The translations under genes and the position numbers were made by a program. DNA of 32,669 nucleotides from an uncultured archaeon (GTDB lineage: Archaea > Nanobdellota > Nanobdellia > Pacearchaeales > GW2011-AR1). The DNA is taken from NCBI GenBank assembly GCA_903831045.1, contig CAIKWG010000001.1, positions 1-32,669 of the forward strand, in the 5' to 3' direction. Below, in pieces: positions 1-7,469 of the stretch (the stretch's first letter is position 1; each line of letters opens with the position of its first letter). The notes under the pieces were generated by a model. The model was not told the origin of the DNA. It saw only the letters and a program-made list of their open reading frames with translations, and searched no databases.

Positions 1-315
1 AATTATAAAAAAATAACATTCCCTCCTCTGACCCCCAAGGAAATTGAAGAAAAATTAAAAGAGACTAAGGATGAGATGAAAGTAGTTCTAAAATGGAAAA
101 AAGAAAATGAAGCTAAAAAACCAAAAGATAAACGTGCACTTTCATGGAAAACTAGAGAAGCAAATAAAATTCAAAAGAGAATAGACTCTGTAAACGGAAT
201 GTTACTATATTGGAAACTAAGAGTTGAAGGCAAAAGTCATTTTTATGCAAGTATTGAATTAAATGAATACTGGGCTAAACTTAACGGAGTAGAAGAAACT
301 CCATCTGATGACTAA
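1..315 (+). CDS. Unknown protein, 3' part only
   Basis: The frame is open from the first base of the window to the TAA at 313-315, so the start lies upstream and about 104 residues are visible. An ATG at 76 exists but nothing suggests it is the true start, because the codons before it (PKEIEEKLKETKDEM) read as ordinary charged, probably helical protein. The visible part is rich in Lys and Glu, has no membrane segment or signal peptide, and carries a Trp/Tyr-containing stretch (LLYWKLRVEGKSHFYASIEL) followed by an acidic end. I do not recognise the family. The next gene follows after about 40 nt on the same strand with its own weak TATA-like element, so the two need not be cotranscribed. Confidence 0.6.
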   Translation, partial: NYKKITFPPLTPKEIEEKLKETKDEMKVVLKWKKENEAKKPKDKRALSWKTREANKIQKRIDSVNGMLLYWKLRVEGKSHFYASIELNEYWAKLNGVEETPSDD

Positions 316-356
316 AATCTTCTTTCCTGAAACTTTATTAACTTATTTTTGTTCTG

Positions 357-1085
357 ATGTTCATGAAAAGAGGAATTAAAAAAAGTAATGTAATTCTTAT
401 TTTGATTCTTGTTTCTCTCTTTACATTAATGATGTTTTCCTATCTTACCGAGGGATTAATATATCAAATAATTAATCTAGATGCGAGTTCTATTGTAACT
501 TTTCTAGACCCTTTTGAAGGCTGGGCCTTTGCAATCTATTTTATTATTATGATTCTTGAAGTGATTTTTGCTCCAATACATCCATTTCCTTTTTATGTTG
601 CAGGAGCAATTATTTTCGGACCCTTGCTTGCAGGGATTATCGCCTGCATTGGTGGGGCTATTGGAGGAGCAATTGCATTTTTTATTGCAAAAAGGTGGGG
701 AAGAAAATATGTTGAAAAATTAGTTTCAAAAGATAAAATAAAAAGATTTGATGAATTCACAGAGAAACACGGGGGCCTTTCAGTATTTTTACTAAGAGTA
801 AATCCCCTAACTTCAACGGATGCTTGGAGCTATGTTGCAGGCGTTTCTAAAATATCATTTTGGACTTTCATGGTAGGAACATTTATAGGTTTAGTTCCTT
901 CTACTTTTCTTCAGACATATATTGGACTTCCAATAAAAGATAATACTCTTCTTTTCAAGCTATTCATGGTGATAATTTTACTTTACTTTTTAATTGCAAT
1001 TTTCCTAATATTCTTTAGAAAGTCTTCTCAAAAAAATCCAGAACACGAGAATCAGGACTTAAAACATAAACGTGGTCATCCTTAA
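357..1085 (+). CDS. DedA/VTT (SNARE-associated) family membrane protein
   Basis: Integral membrane protein of about 242 residues with a positively charged N-terminus and around five to six hydrophobic segments. The central block from about residue 75 (FAPIHPFPFYVAGAIIFGP, then a Gly/Ala-rich GGAIGGAIAFFIAKRWGR) and the later FLLRVNPLTSTDAWSYVAG are typical of the VTT/TVP38/DedA fold, proposed to act in lipid scrambling or membrane homeostasis. A weak TATA-like element (tttatta, 334-340) lies 29 nt before an ATG at 363, which fits the spacing used elsewhere here, so 363 (two codons later) may be the real start. The last 71 bp overlap the end of the convergent helicase gene. The substrate cannot be told from sequence. 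Confidence 0.85.
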   Translation: MFMKRGIKKSNVILILILVSLFTLMMFSYLTEGLIYQIINLDASSIVTFLDPFEGWAFAIYFIIMILEVIFAPIHPFPFYVAGAIIFGPLLAGIIACIGGAIGGAIAFFIAKRWGRKYVEKLVSKDKIKRFDEFTEKHGGLSVFLLRVNPLTSTDAWSYVAGVSKISFWTFMVGTFIGLVPSTFLQTYIGLPIKDNTLLFKLFMVIILLYFLIAIFLIFFRKSSQKNPEHENQDLKHKRGHP

Positions 1086-2946
1086 ATCTCAGTCCACGAT
1101 AAATCTTCTGAAGTAATTCTCTTTGAGCTTTATCTCTATAAAAACTCCAATAGTGTTGAGGACGAGTTTGCATTAGAATTTTCCAGAAAGCATCATCAAC
1201 ATTTGGATTGGGATATTTAGTAAATACAATTGAGTTACATTCTTCTCCAGGAAAATCAACTCCTCTCGAATCTCTTGTTGAGAAGAGAATATCTATTTCC
1301 CCTTCCTTAAAGTTTCTAATTAATTCTCCTTCTCTGTCCTCATTTTGCATTTCTTTTACTTTTTCGTTTGAAATTAAATTTTGTAAGTTGTATTTGTCTA
1401 TTTCTTCTTCACTTGGTAAATCTTTGAAGGCATTCACATGAACTAATACTGGTTTTTTAGCTATTTTCAAACTTTTATCAAGAGCTCTAAGATACTTTTC
1501 CCTAGAAATCTTGTTATTAGTAAAATTAGCATACTTGCAATCTTCTTCAAGTCCAGTTTTTAAAATATCAACTTTGCCTTGACTCTTAATTTCCGCATCT
1601 ATAATTTTAAAATTTTTTAATCCAAAAATTTCACTTAAAACGCTTTCTGAATGTATTGTTCCAGACATCAAAACGAAAAGTTTATTCTTTTTTACCAATT
1701 CTTCAAATTTTTTAGCAAGATTAGTTGTAACAACATTCAAGTATAAACCATTCTCTTTTTTGAATACAGTGATATAACTTTCATTCATAAATCCTGCAAA
1801 CTCTAGGGCAGTTTCATAAACATCGTATAGATAACTTTCATCATCGGCATTGACCATCCATTTTTCTTTTAGAAAAAGTTTTAGTAAATCATAAACCGCT
1901 GTTCCTCTCAAGGGCAGAATGCCTTTTGTTTTGGCCATATTCTCAATTCTCACATCTCGTTTGATTGAATTAACATAGGCTAGAGCTTCTTCAACTTTCT
2001 TTTGATCATCTCCTTCGGGAACATAATAAACTAGGGCGTTTTGGAGCTTATCCAAATTAATTGTACTCTGATTTGAAAAAGAATCAAGAAATTCATCGCA
2101 TTCATCTATTATTTCTAATTCGGTCTTGGGCTTTCTTCCCAGGGCTGTTTCAAGTTTATATTTCATAGAATTAAAAACAACCACATCCGAATCAATATAA
2201 GAATTAAACTGTTCATAAAAACTACATCCAGGTTTTCTTTTGTGAAAAACACATTTTGAATCTCCAACTCCATCATAGATTTTTCTCTCTTCGGTTCCAG
2301 ATATTTTCATTTCATATTTATCTGGTAGGACCGGACTCCAATAGGGGCAAACGGGAGCAATAGATAATCTTTTTACATCGCTTATTTTTTCAAAATCCTT
2401 AGCATTAACTTTATTGTTTTCTCGTATGTATTCTTTAATTCTATTCCAATTTTTTTCTTTAATCTCTATTTTACATGGAATAAAATTATTCTCTGCAGAT
2501 AAGTCTCCATTAACTAGCTCATTCACCTGATCTCTTTTATGTTCAAAAATATCATGAAGTTTCAAATTAACTTCTTTTTTTATTCTAGGAATTGCTCTCT
2601 CATTGTCTTCTAAAAATTTACATTTATGATTCTTTCTTCCAGTTATTACACTTATCTTTAATTTGGTTCCATCTTTTTTCTTTAGAAATTTTTTGCCTTC
2701 ATAGTCTCTCTTATACTGGTTCTGTAGATTTTTTCCTGGAACAATTACAGAAGTTTTACCAATTTCTTTTGCGAGATGCAACGCAATTGCACTCTTTCCT
2801 GTTCCACAAACTCCTTTGATAAAAATTATTTTATTTCCTTCAGAAATTGCTTGAAGTGTTTCTTTAACAACCTGTTCCTGGTCTTTCCCATTTGAAAAGC
2901 AAAGCGGTTTCAGAAATTTATCCTCTTCATATAACGACCAGACCAT
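1015..2946 (-). CDS. XPD/DinG/Rad3-like superfamily 2 DNA helicase
   Basis: 643-residue SF2 helicase, ATP-dependent and probably 5'-3'. The Walker A motif GVCGTGKS is at 45-52. The Walker B box is DECD at 281-284 in place of the usual DEAH of XPD. MSGTIHSESVL (427-437) corresponds to the XPD 'SGT' motif, STRDSRGVDFPG (556-567) to motif V, and QKIYRGLR (613-620) to the Q..GR motif VI. Four cysteines between Walker A and B (C109 in GRKNHKC, C200 in CPYW, C232, C241) are placed like the 4Fe-4S ligands of XPD/DinG. A TATA-like element near 2968-2975 lies 28 nt from the start codon, suggesting a leaderless mRNA. It overlaps the DedA gene tail-to-tail. Likely role is DNA repair; whether it is orthologous to XPD or closer to DinG is unsettled. 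Confidence 0.85.
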   Translation of the reverse strand: MVWSLYEEDKFLKPLCFSNGKDQEQVVKETLQAISEGNKIIFIKGVCGTGKSAIALHLAKEIGKTSVIVPGKNLQNQYKRDYEGKKFLKKKDGTKLKISVITGRKNHKCKFLEDNERAIPRIKKEVNLKLHDIFEHKRDQVNELVNGDLSAENNFIPCKIEIKEKNWNRIKEYIRENNKVNAKDFEKISDVKRLSIAPVCPYWSPVLPDKYEMKISGTEERKIYDGVGDSKCVFHKRKPGCSFYEQFNSYIDSDVVVFNSMKYKLETALGRKPKTELEIIDECDEFLDSFSNQSTINLDKLQNALVYYVPEGDDQKKVEEALAYVNSIKRDVRIENMAKTKGILPLRGTAVYDLLKLFLKEKWMVNADDESYLYDVYETALEFAGFMNESYITVFKKENGLYLNVVTTNLAKKFEELVKKNKLFVLMSGTIHSESVLSEIFGLKNFKIIDAEIKSQGKVDILKTGLEEDCKYANFTNNKISREKYLRALDKSLKIAKKPVLVHVNAFKDLPSEEEIDKYNLQNLISNEKVKEMQNEDREGELIRNFKEGEIDILFSTRDSRGVDFPGEECNSIVFTKYPNPNVDDAFWKILMQTRPQHYWSFYRDKAQRELLQKIYRGLRFKDDHVYVLSPDSRVLDFFEKTF

Positions 2947-2987
2947 TTAACGAAAAGAAAATTAGAGATTATAAGGTTTATTGCTAT

Positions 2988-3353
2988 TTATTTTTTCTCT
3001 TGCTTAAAGCTTATAAGAAAGTTATATCCTGGTGTAGATAAAAGAGTTATTTGCTGTTCAGGATCAACAGCTTTAATAACTCCGTTTTTTATTGGAGCAA
3101 TCTTTGATATTAAAGAATTTTTATTTTGAATTAAATATCCTGAAGGAATAATATTAAATGATTGGCTTTCTTCCTTTCCACTAGTAAAAAAAGGGTTGTA
3201 TTCTATTTTTAATTTTGTAGTTGATTCAAGACCAATATTCGAATTTTCTAAAAGACTATCTATCGCCTTGTCATATTTTTCAAAATCTTCTTTAGCATTT
3301 GCAGCATTTAAAGAATATTCAAATCTATTTTTGGGATTATACTCTTCACTCAT
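2988..3353 (-). CDS. Unknown 121-aa soluble protein
   Basis: No family recognised. The first half (to about residue 45) is charged and likely helical (NAANAKEDFEKYDKAIDSLLE). The second half is predicted beta-rich, with alternating hydrophobic residues and a Lys-rich end (FLISFKQEKK). There is no signal peptide, membrane helix or cysteine. The start is supported by a TATA-like element (minus-strand GTTTAAAAATC, 3373-3383) about 30 nt upstream, the leaderless spacing seen for neighbouring genes. It lies about 40 nt upstream of the helicase on the same strand, but the helicase has its own TATA-like element, so a shared transcript is uncertain. Confidence 0.65.
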   Translation of the reverse strand: MSEEYNPKNRFEYSLNAANAKEDFEKYDKAIDSLLENSNIGLESTTKLKIEYNPFFTSGKEESQSFNIIPSGYLIQNKNSLISKIAPIKNGVIKAVDPEQQITLLSTPGYNFLISFKQEKK

Positions 3354-3405
3354 AAAAAAATAGAGTAATCTTGATTTTTAAACATTTATTCTCTAGAGGA
3401 TACAT

Positions 3406-3546
3406 TTATTTCTTCCTATACCAAAAAATTCCAAACATCAAGCCAAGAACAAAAAAGAATTTCCAAGTATCTTGACCCTGTTCTGTAAATAAAATTGCTA
3501 GAAAGGAAAACATTGCAAGCAAACCTATAACTGTTTTATTATCCAT
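3406..3546 (-). CDS. 46-aa two-helix membrane miniprotein
   Basis: Short ORF read directly from the minus strand: it begins MDNKTVIGLLAMFSFLAILF, continues through a short polar linker (TEQGQDTWK) and a second hydrophobic segment (FFFVLGLMFGIFW), and ends YRKK before TAA at 3406-3408. It therefore looks like a helical hairpin with a basic cytoplasmic tail. A TATA-like element (minus-strand TTAAAAAAA from 3574) sits 28 nt upstream of the ATG, matching the spacing of other leaderless genes in the window, which makes this more than a chance ORF. It fills the otherwise empty gap 3354-3669. Function unknown. Confidence 0.6.
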   Translation of the reverse strand: MDNKTVIGLLAMFSFLAILFTEQGQDTWKFFFVLGLMFGIFWYRKK

Positions 3547-3669
3547 TTTTATCGAAGAAATTCTGTTTTTTTAAGAATTGTGGTGAAGGTTAGATATAAC
3601 CGTAGGAAATTTATTTATCCGAATAAGGCATGTAGAAAGATTTAAATATCTTTTTTGGTTTAATTTATC

Positions 3670-4815
3670 GTGGAAGAATTCATTTTAAAGACAACTTCTG
3701 GGGGTGAAAAACTTTTCTTATATTTTCCTTTAGCAATACAAAAACAAATTAATTTTCCTTTTGGAACTTTGATTAGCATTAATATTAAAAAAGAAGGGAA
3801 ATCATCTTTTTTAATAACAAAATATAACTCAATTATTACACTGAAAAAAGATTTAATTAAAGAATTAGACTTAAAAAAAGGGGAGTTAATAAAAATTCAA
3901 TGTGCTAAGATTCTCCCTAGAAAAATATCTCAATCCCCCTTTGTTGAAAATAGCATTGATATGCTCTTTTTTATTCCAAAAATTAGTACTCTTGGAAGTG
4001 AATTTCATTTTGAAATTTTTAAGAAGAATGAAGAGGAATACTTACGTATTGTAGTGATTCATGGGAGAGGTTCATCTTCTCAAATTATTTTAAGAAGATA
4101 TGTTGATCCAAAACTTTTTGGGAGTTTACTTGGGCAAATGCAATCTGAGGGATCAAAAACGAATAATGAATCTTTAGAATTTTGTAATAAAAGTTTATAT
4201 GAACTTGAAGATTTTGTATCATCTCTTACTTATTTCGGGATTAATAAGAAGTTTATTTTTGTTAAATTAGACTATCATCCTTCATTAAAAGATAAAGTAA
4301 AAGATATAGTCAATGATTTTCAAAATAAAATCGGCTTAAAAGTTAATTATATCTGTGAATCTTCTAAAAGCAGAGGAGGTTATGGGTTTAAGATTATTGC
4401 AAGAAATATTGCTATTTCTGAAATTTTTCTTAATGCTCTTAAGCAAATGAGAACTTTTCTGGTTTCTGAAAAATTCGAAGGACCATTTAAGATATTTTGC
4501 GAAAGTTATTTGGCTAAGATTTTATCTGGAGATGGTTCATTTGAAATTACTTCCAAAAATAGAAAAAAATTTCAATCTAGATTATTAATTGCAGATGGAA
4601 AATTAGAATATCTTAAGCATTATGAAATTCTTCTAAAAAAATTTGGATTTAGTCCAAAAATAAATGAAAAGTATGGATACATCCGATCTTTATGCAATCT
4701 AACACTTGCTAAAAGACTATTAGAAATTGGAGCATTCGTAAATAATCCAAATACTCAAAGAATCTTGTCTTTTATAGAAAATAATGAAATTTCATTTAGA
4801 AGAAATGAGTCTTAG
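3670..4815 (+). CDS. Free-standing LAGLIDADG protein with AbrB-like N-terminus
   Basis: 381-residue protein starting with GTG, placed 29 nt after a TATA-like element (tttaaatat, 3641-3649). Two LAGLIDADG-type helices are visible: FGSLLGQMQSEG at 150-161, with acidic residue E160, and YLAKILSGDGSF at 280-291, with D288. These helices pack together in homing endonucleases and carry the metal-binding acids at their ends. The N-terminal ~80 residues contain two segments resembling the beta-strand repeats of AbrB/SpoVT DNA-binding domains (for example ITLKKDLIKELDLKKGELIKI, split around 56-76). The gene is not inside an intron or intein: neighbouring genes and the tRNA here are uninterrupted. It may be a mobile endonuclease or a domesticated transcription factor; both acids are kept, so nuclease activity is possible. 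Confidence 0.7.
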   Translation: MEEFILKTTSGGEKLFLYFPLAIQKQINFPFGTLISINIKKEGKSSFLITKYNSIITLKKDLIKELDLKKGELIKIQCAKILPRKISQSPFVENSIDMLFFIPKISTLGSEFHFEIFKKNEEEYLRIVVIHGRGSSSQIILRRYVDPKLFGSLLGQMQSEGSKTNNESLEFCNKSLYELEDFVSSLTYFGINKKFIFVKLDYHPSLKDKVKDIVNDFQNKIGLKVNYICESSKSRGGYGFKIIARNIAISEIFLNALKQMRTFLVSEKFEGPFKIFCESYLAKILSGDGSFEITSKNRKKFQSRLLIADGKLEYLKHYEILLKKFGFSPKINEKYGYIRSLCNLTLAKRLLEIGAFVNNPNTQRILSFIENNEISFRRNES

Positions 4816-4832
4816 GCATTATCAGTAAACGT

Positions 4833-4838
4833 AAAAAA
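4833..4838 (-). terminator. T-run after the L1-P0-P1 operon
   Basis: On the minus strand a run of six T (plus-strand aaaaaa) follows the P1 stop codon by about 5 nt. Archaeal terminators are often simple oligo-T tracts, so this is a plausible end for the ribosomal operon, but there is no supporting hairpin. Confidence 0.35.
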
Positions 4839-4842
4839 CAAT

Positions 4843-5136
4843 TTATCCAAATAATGCACTAAGACCTTCTGCTGCAGCTTCTTTCTTCTCTTCTTTTGGT
4901 TTTTCTTCGGCCTTAGCTTCCGCGTGAGCACCAGATCCACCCGCAGGCGCAGCTGCAACTAAACTAGCATTTTCTAATTCAGATGCGATATCTACTCCCT
5001 TCAAACTAGCAACAAGAGCTTTGACTTTTGAGTCATCAACACTTGCCCCAGTAGCTGCAACAACTTTCTTCACATTCCCTTCGCTAACTTCTTGCTCGAG
5101 TTTGTGCAATAAAAGTGCCGCATATACATATTCCAT
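4843..5136 (-). CDS. rpl12: Ribosomal stalk protein P1 (L12 of archaea)
   Basis: 97-residue acidic stalk protein. The N-terminal dimerisation and P0-binding region begins MEYVYAALLLHKLEQEV, followed by GNVKKVVAATGASVD, an Ala-rich hinge (VAAAPAGGSGAHAEAKAEE), a charged linker and the terminal GLSALFG that contacts translation factors. Length and architecture are normal for archaeal P1. It is the last gene of L1-P0-P1, 2 nt after the P0 stop. A strong Shine-Dalgarno (GGGGAGG, minus strand, 5147-5153) lies 10 nt before the ATG inside the P0 tail, which suits the need to make several P1 copies per P0. Confidence 0.97.
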   Translation of the reverse strand: MEYVYAALLLHKLEQEVSEGNVKKVVAATGASVDDSKVKALVASLKGVDIASELENASLVAAAPAGGSGAHAEAKAEEKPKEEKKEAAAEGLSALFG

Positions 5137-5138
5137 TT

Positions 5139-5939
5139 TTAATTTTCCTCCCCAGTTTTAGTTTCTGGAGTATGAGTAAATTTTTCTAAAGCTTTTCCTT
5201 GCATGTATGCTTTAGAAAGCATGAACTTAATTGTGTCCTTGCTTGAATAACCAATAGCCACTGCAAATGCAAGTGCTTTACCATAAAGATTTTTCATCTC
5301 AGCAACAGTTGCATCGGAATCAATGTTTAGTTCAGTGTAAATTGTGTTTGAAGTTGCATCAAAAGCACAAACTGGATTGAATCCAATTGTGAAAGGTTTA
5401 ATTCCTAATTTGCTCATAACATCACAAGCTTTTTCAGAAATTTTATCTCCTTTTTTTGTAATAATCTTATTTGCTTTAATCTCAATCTTCCCACCTTGAA
5501 TCATAATCTGAATTCCCAATGCACCAAGTTCACTAATAGCAGGTCCTGGAACTAAATCTGTTGGTCCAGCTTGAATTTCAATATCTTCTGGAGCAATTTG
5601 ACCAGCTTTAGCTTTTGCAGGACTTCTGTTTTTTAATAAATCTGCTGCCAAATCATAAGCGTCTAAATTTGAAAAAAGTAAAGCAAAACTATCTCCCAGT
5701 TTATCTTTCAAAGCTTTTAATTCTGTTTTCTTTGAAGAATCAATTGCAAGATAGGCCAACTTTTTCTTTGGAACCTTAACAACAGCCTTTCCTCTTAACT
5801 TCTTACCTATTTCTTGATATTGTGAAGAGGGAATATTCTTAATTGAAGCAACAAGGATTGTTTTACTAGTATCGAAAAGATTTGTCATTTCTTTAACTGC
5901 CTTAACTTTCACTTCTGAAACATGTTTTTTAGCTACCAT
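5139..5939 (-). CDS. rplP0: Ribosomal protein P0 (L10), short form
   Basis: 266-residue archaeal P0: an N-terminal rRNA/L11-binding domain (KVKAVKEMTNLFDTSKTILV, then KLRGKAVVKVPKKKLAYLAI), the inserted domain around AGPTDLVPGPAISELGALGI and KIITKKGDKI, and a C-terminal helical spine that binds P1 dimers (MKNLYGKALAFAVAIGY, then TIKFMLSKAYMQGKALEKF). The protein then stops with HTPETKTGEEN. Archaeal P0 is usually about 330-350 residues and ends with a third P1-binding helix, an Ala-rich hinge and a GLGALFG-like tail. Those parts are missing, with no trace of a frameshift because P1 starts 2 nt later. One nucleotide separates it from L1, and no strong Shine-Dalgarno is visible, so translation is probably coupled to L1. 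Confidence 0.95.
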   Translation of the reverse strand: MVAKKHVSEVKVKAVKEMTNLFDTSKTILVASIKNIPSSQYQEIGKKLRGKAVVKVPKKKLAYLAIDSSKKTELKALKDKLGDSFALLFSNLDAYDLAADLLKNRSPAKAKAGQIAPEDIEIQAGPTDLVPGPAISELGALGIQIMIQGGKIEIKANKIITKKGDKISEKACDVMSKLGIKPFTIGFNPVCAFDATSNTIYTELNIDSDATVAEMKNLYGKALAFAVAIGYSSKDTIKFMLSKAYMQGKALEKFTHTPETKTGEEN

Positions 5940-5940
5940 T

Positions 5941-6573
5941 TTATCTTATTTTTATTTTTACAGGTTTAGTCATTGTAAATTTAATTTCTAAATTCTTAAC
6001 GTTGTCTCTTTCTTTTGGAAGATGCTTCAATAATTCATTATAGATAGACATCGCATTTTCAACAATCTCTTCATCTTTCATATTTTGTTTTCCAATTGAG
6101 AGTTTTATACTTGGTTCTTTTACCTTAATCTTAACACTTGTATTAATTTTATCTTTTACTTCTAGAATTGATTTTTCATCTGCGTTAAGTAAAATTCCCA
6201 ATTGAGGAGAAGGCATTTTTCCTGATGGTCCCAGAACCTTTCCAAAAACTGTTGCAACCTTTGGCATCAGCTTTGCCTGTGCAATAAAGAAATCATATTT
6301 TCTTACTAATTGTTTTAGTTTATTTTTGTCTGCATAATTTTTAAATTCAGTTTCAGTAATTGTATCGATAAATTGGCTTTTTGTTTCAAAAAATCCTGCA
6401 ACTTTCTTATCTTTTGATTTATGTGGAACCTTAATTAAAAGATTTAATGGACTTTTCTTTACATCAAATTTCTGTAAATTTACTATAAAATCTACTGTTT
6501 GTACAAACTTTCTTTCTTCTGTTTTTCTTAATTCTACCAGTGCTTCTCTCAGTTGTTGTTCTATTTCAGCCAT
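5941..6573 (-). CDS. rpl1: Ribosomal protein L1
   Basis: 210-residue L1, which forms the mobile L1 stalk of the 50S subunit and in archaea can repress its own operon. Recognisable segments are RKFVQTVDFIVNLQKFD, the split-domain core KVATVFGKVLGPSGKMPSPQ with the conserved GPxGKMPxP loop, and the C-terminal strand FTMTKPVKIKIR. The frame is open to 6696, but the start was set at the ATG at 6573 (MAEIEQQL). An AGGAGG Shine-Dalgarno at 6584-6589 precedes it by 10 nt, and the upstream residues (with Cys and His) resemble no L1. It is the first gene of L1-P0-P1; the L11 gene often found in front is not here. Confidence 0.95.
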   Translation of the reverse strand: MAEIEQQLREALVELRKTEERKFVQTVDFIVNLQKFDVKKSPLNLLIKVPHKSKDKKVAGFFETKSQFIDTITETEFKNYADKNKLKQLVRKYDFFIAQAKLMPKVATVFGKVLGPSGKMPSPQLGILLNADEKSILEVKDKINTSVKIKVKEPSIKLSIGKQNMKDEEIVENAMSIYNELLKHLPKERDNVKNLEIKFTMTKPVKIKIR

Positions 6574-6666
6574 TTTGTTTTTTCCTCCTACATTATGCTT
6601 CTGAAAGCAAAGAAATTTTGCTCCAAAAGATGTAGTTAATTGGATACATTGGAAATACGAAAGGGG

Positions 6667-6675
6667 TTTATAAAG
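6667..6675 (-). promoter_or_regulatory. TATA box of the L1-P0-P1 operon
   Basis: Minus-strand CTTTATAAA. Transcription would begin about 25 nt downstream near 6645, giving a leader of about 70 nt before the L1 start codon. This contrasts with the leaderless genes around it and leaves room for translational control by L1. The divergent EEP gene uses an adjacent TATA-like element on the other strand. Confidence 0.55.
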
Positions 6676-6676
6676 T

Positions 6677-6684
6677 TTTTTATA
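6677..6684 (+). promoter_or_regulatory. TATA box of the EEP-family gene
   Basis: TTTTTATA located 22-29 nt before the ATG at 6706, consistent with a leaderless transcript. It abuts the oppositely oriented TATA box of the ribosomal operon, so the two promoters may compete for TBP/TFB. Confidence 0.45.
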
Positions 6685-6705
6685 GCTCAATTTCATACTT
6701 TATAG

Positions 6706-7434
6706 ATGAGGTTGAAATTTTTTGACTTGAACTGTTGGTTACTTCCGTTTGGGTTTTCTCGTAAAAATAAATTTAGAAAGGAAGAAATTGTTTCAGCCAT
6801 TCAAAGGAAAAATCCTGATATTGTGGCATTACAAGAAGTTTGGTTGATTAAAGATGTCAATTATTTTAAAGAGCATTTAAAAAAATATCATTCTCTATAT
6901 TCAGACTCTCGACTTTTTAATAAGAGTGGATTATTAACTCTAACAAAAATAAAACCATCAGAATCAAAAAGATTTATTTTTCCTATTGAAAAAAAGAGCA
7001 GTTTTATTGAAAGCTTTGCTTCCAAGGGGGTTCATTCTCTTAATCTAGACTTTAAAGGGAAAAAAATTCATATAATCAACGTTCATTTGTATTTTCCAAT
7101 TAAAAAAGAAGATAAATTAATTGACTTTGCTGAATTGGGATTTCTAAAGAAATTAATAAAAAAGGATACAATTGTGCTTGGCGATTTAAATCTCACGTAC
7201 AAGACAATGAGAAGATGGGGGAAGGGCAATTTTTTTAAATTAGGAAATAGAAAACCAACCTATTCGAGTAATGATCTTTATGCTAAAAAATACGCAGATA
7301 AAAGGAAATTCTTCAGAGATAAGATAGATTACAGTCTTCTTCCAAAAAATTCTAAACTTAAACTTTCGTCTAAACCTATGACTGAGCCAGTCCTTTCCGA
7401 TCACTATGCTGTTGAAGGAACAGTGAGTCTATAG
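6706..7434 (+). CDS. Endonuclease/exonuclease/phosphatase (EEP) family hydrolase
   Basis: 242 residues with the full set of EEP catalytic motifs: N9 (DLNCW), E44 (LQEVW), H127 (NVHLYF), D160 and N162 (GDLNL), D208 (KIDYSL) and the terminal SDHYAV with D232 and H233. These residues coordinate a divalent metal and cleave phosphodiester or phosphomonoester bonds. The fold is shared by DNA repair nucleases, sphingomyelinase-like enzymes and inositol phosphatases, and nothing here fixes the substrate. There is no signal peptide, so it is probably cytoplasmic. The ATG lies about 27 nt after a TATA-like element. The next transcript is RNase P RNA, whose promoter overlaps the last bases before the intergenic region. 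Confidence 0.85.
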   Translation: MRLKFFDLNCWLLPFGFSRKNKFRKEEIVSAIQRKNPDIVALQEVWLIKDVNYFKEHLKKYHSLYSDSRLFNKSGLLTLTKIKPSESKRFIFPIEKKSSFIESFASKGVHSLNLDFKGKKIHIINVHLYFPIKKEDKLIDFAELGFLKKLIKKDTIVLGDLNLTYKTMRRWGKGNFFKLGNRKPTYSSNDLYAKKYADKRKFFRDKIDYSLLPKNSKLKLSSKPMTEPVLSDHYAVEGTVSL

Positions 7435-7439
7435 TTAGT

Positions 7440-7448
7440 TTTATAAAC
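7440..7448 (+). promoter_or_regulatory. TATA box of RNase P RNA
   Basis: TTTATAAAC begins 30 nt before the first paired base of the RNase P RNA (7470), the spacing expected for an archaeal start site at the 5' end of helix P1. Confidence 0.65.
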
Positions 7449-7469
7449 GGTTTTTGTCTTCTTTTTTTA

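Noticed and set aside
6623-6652. Possible hairpin with asymmetric loop in the L1 leader, like an L1 autoregulatory site
   Set aside because: From the TATA position the transcript would begin near 6645, cutting off the outer stem, and I could not align it to the known L1 site in 23S RNA.
6574-6696. 41-codon N-terminal extension of L1
   Set aside because: It has residues unlike L1, and AGGAGG lies 10 nt before the ATG at 6573.
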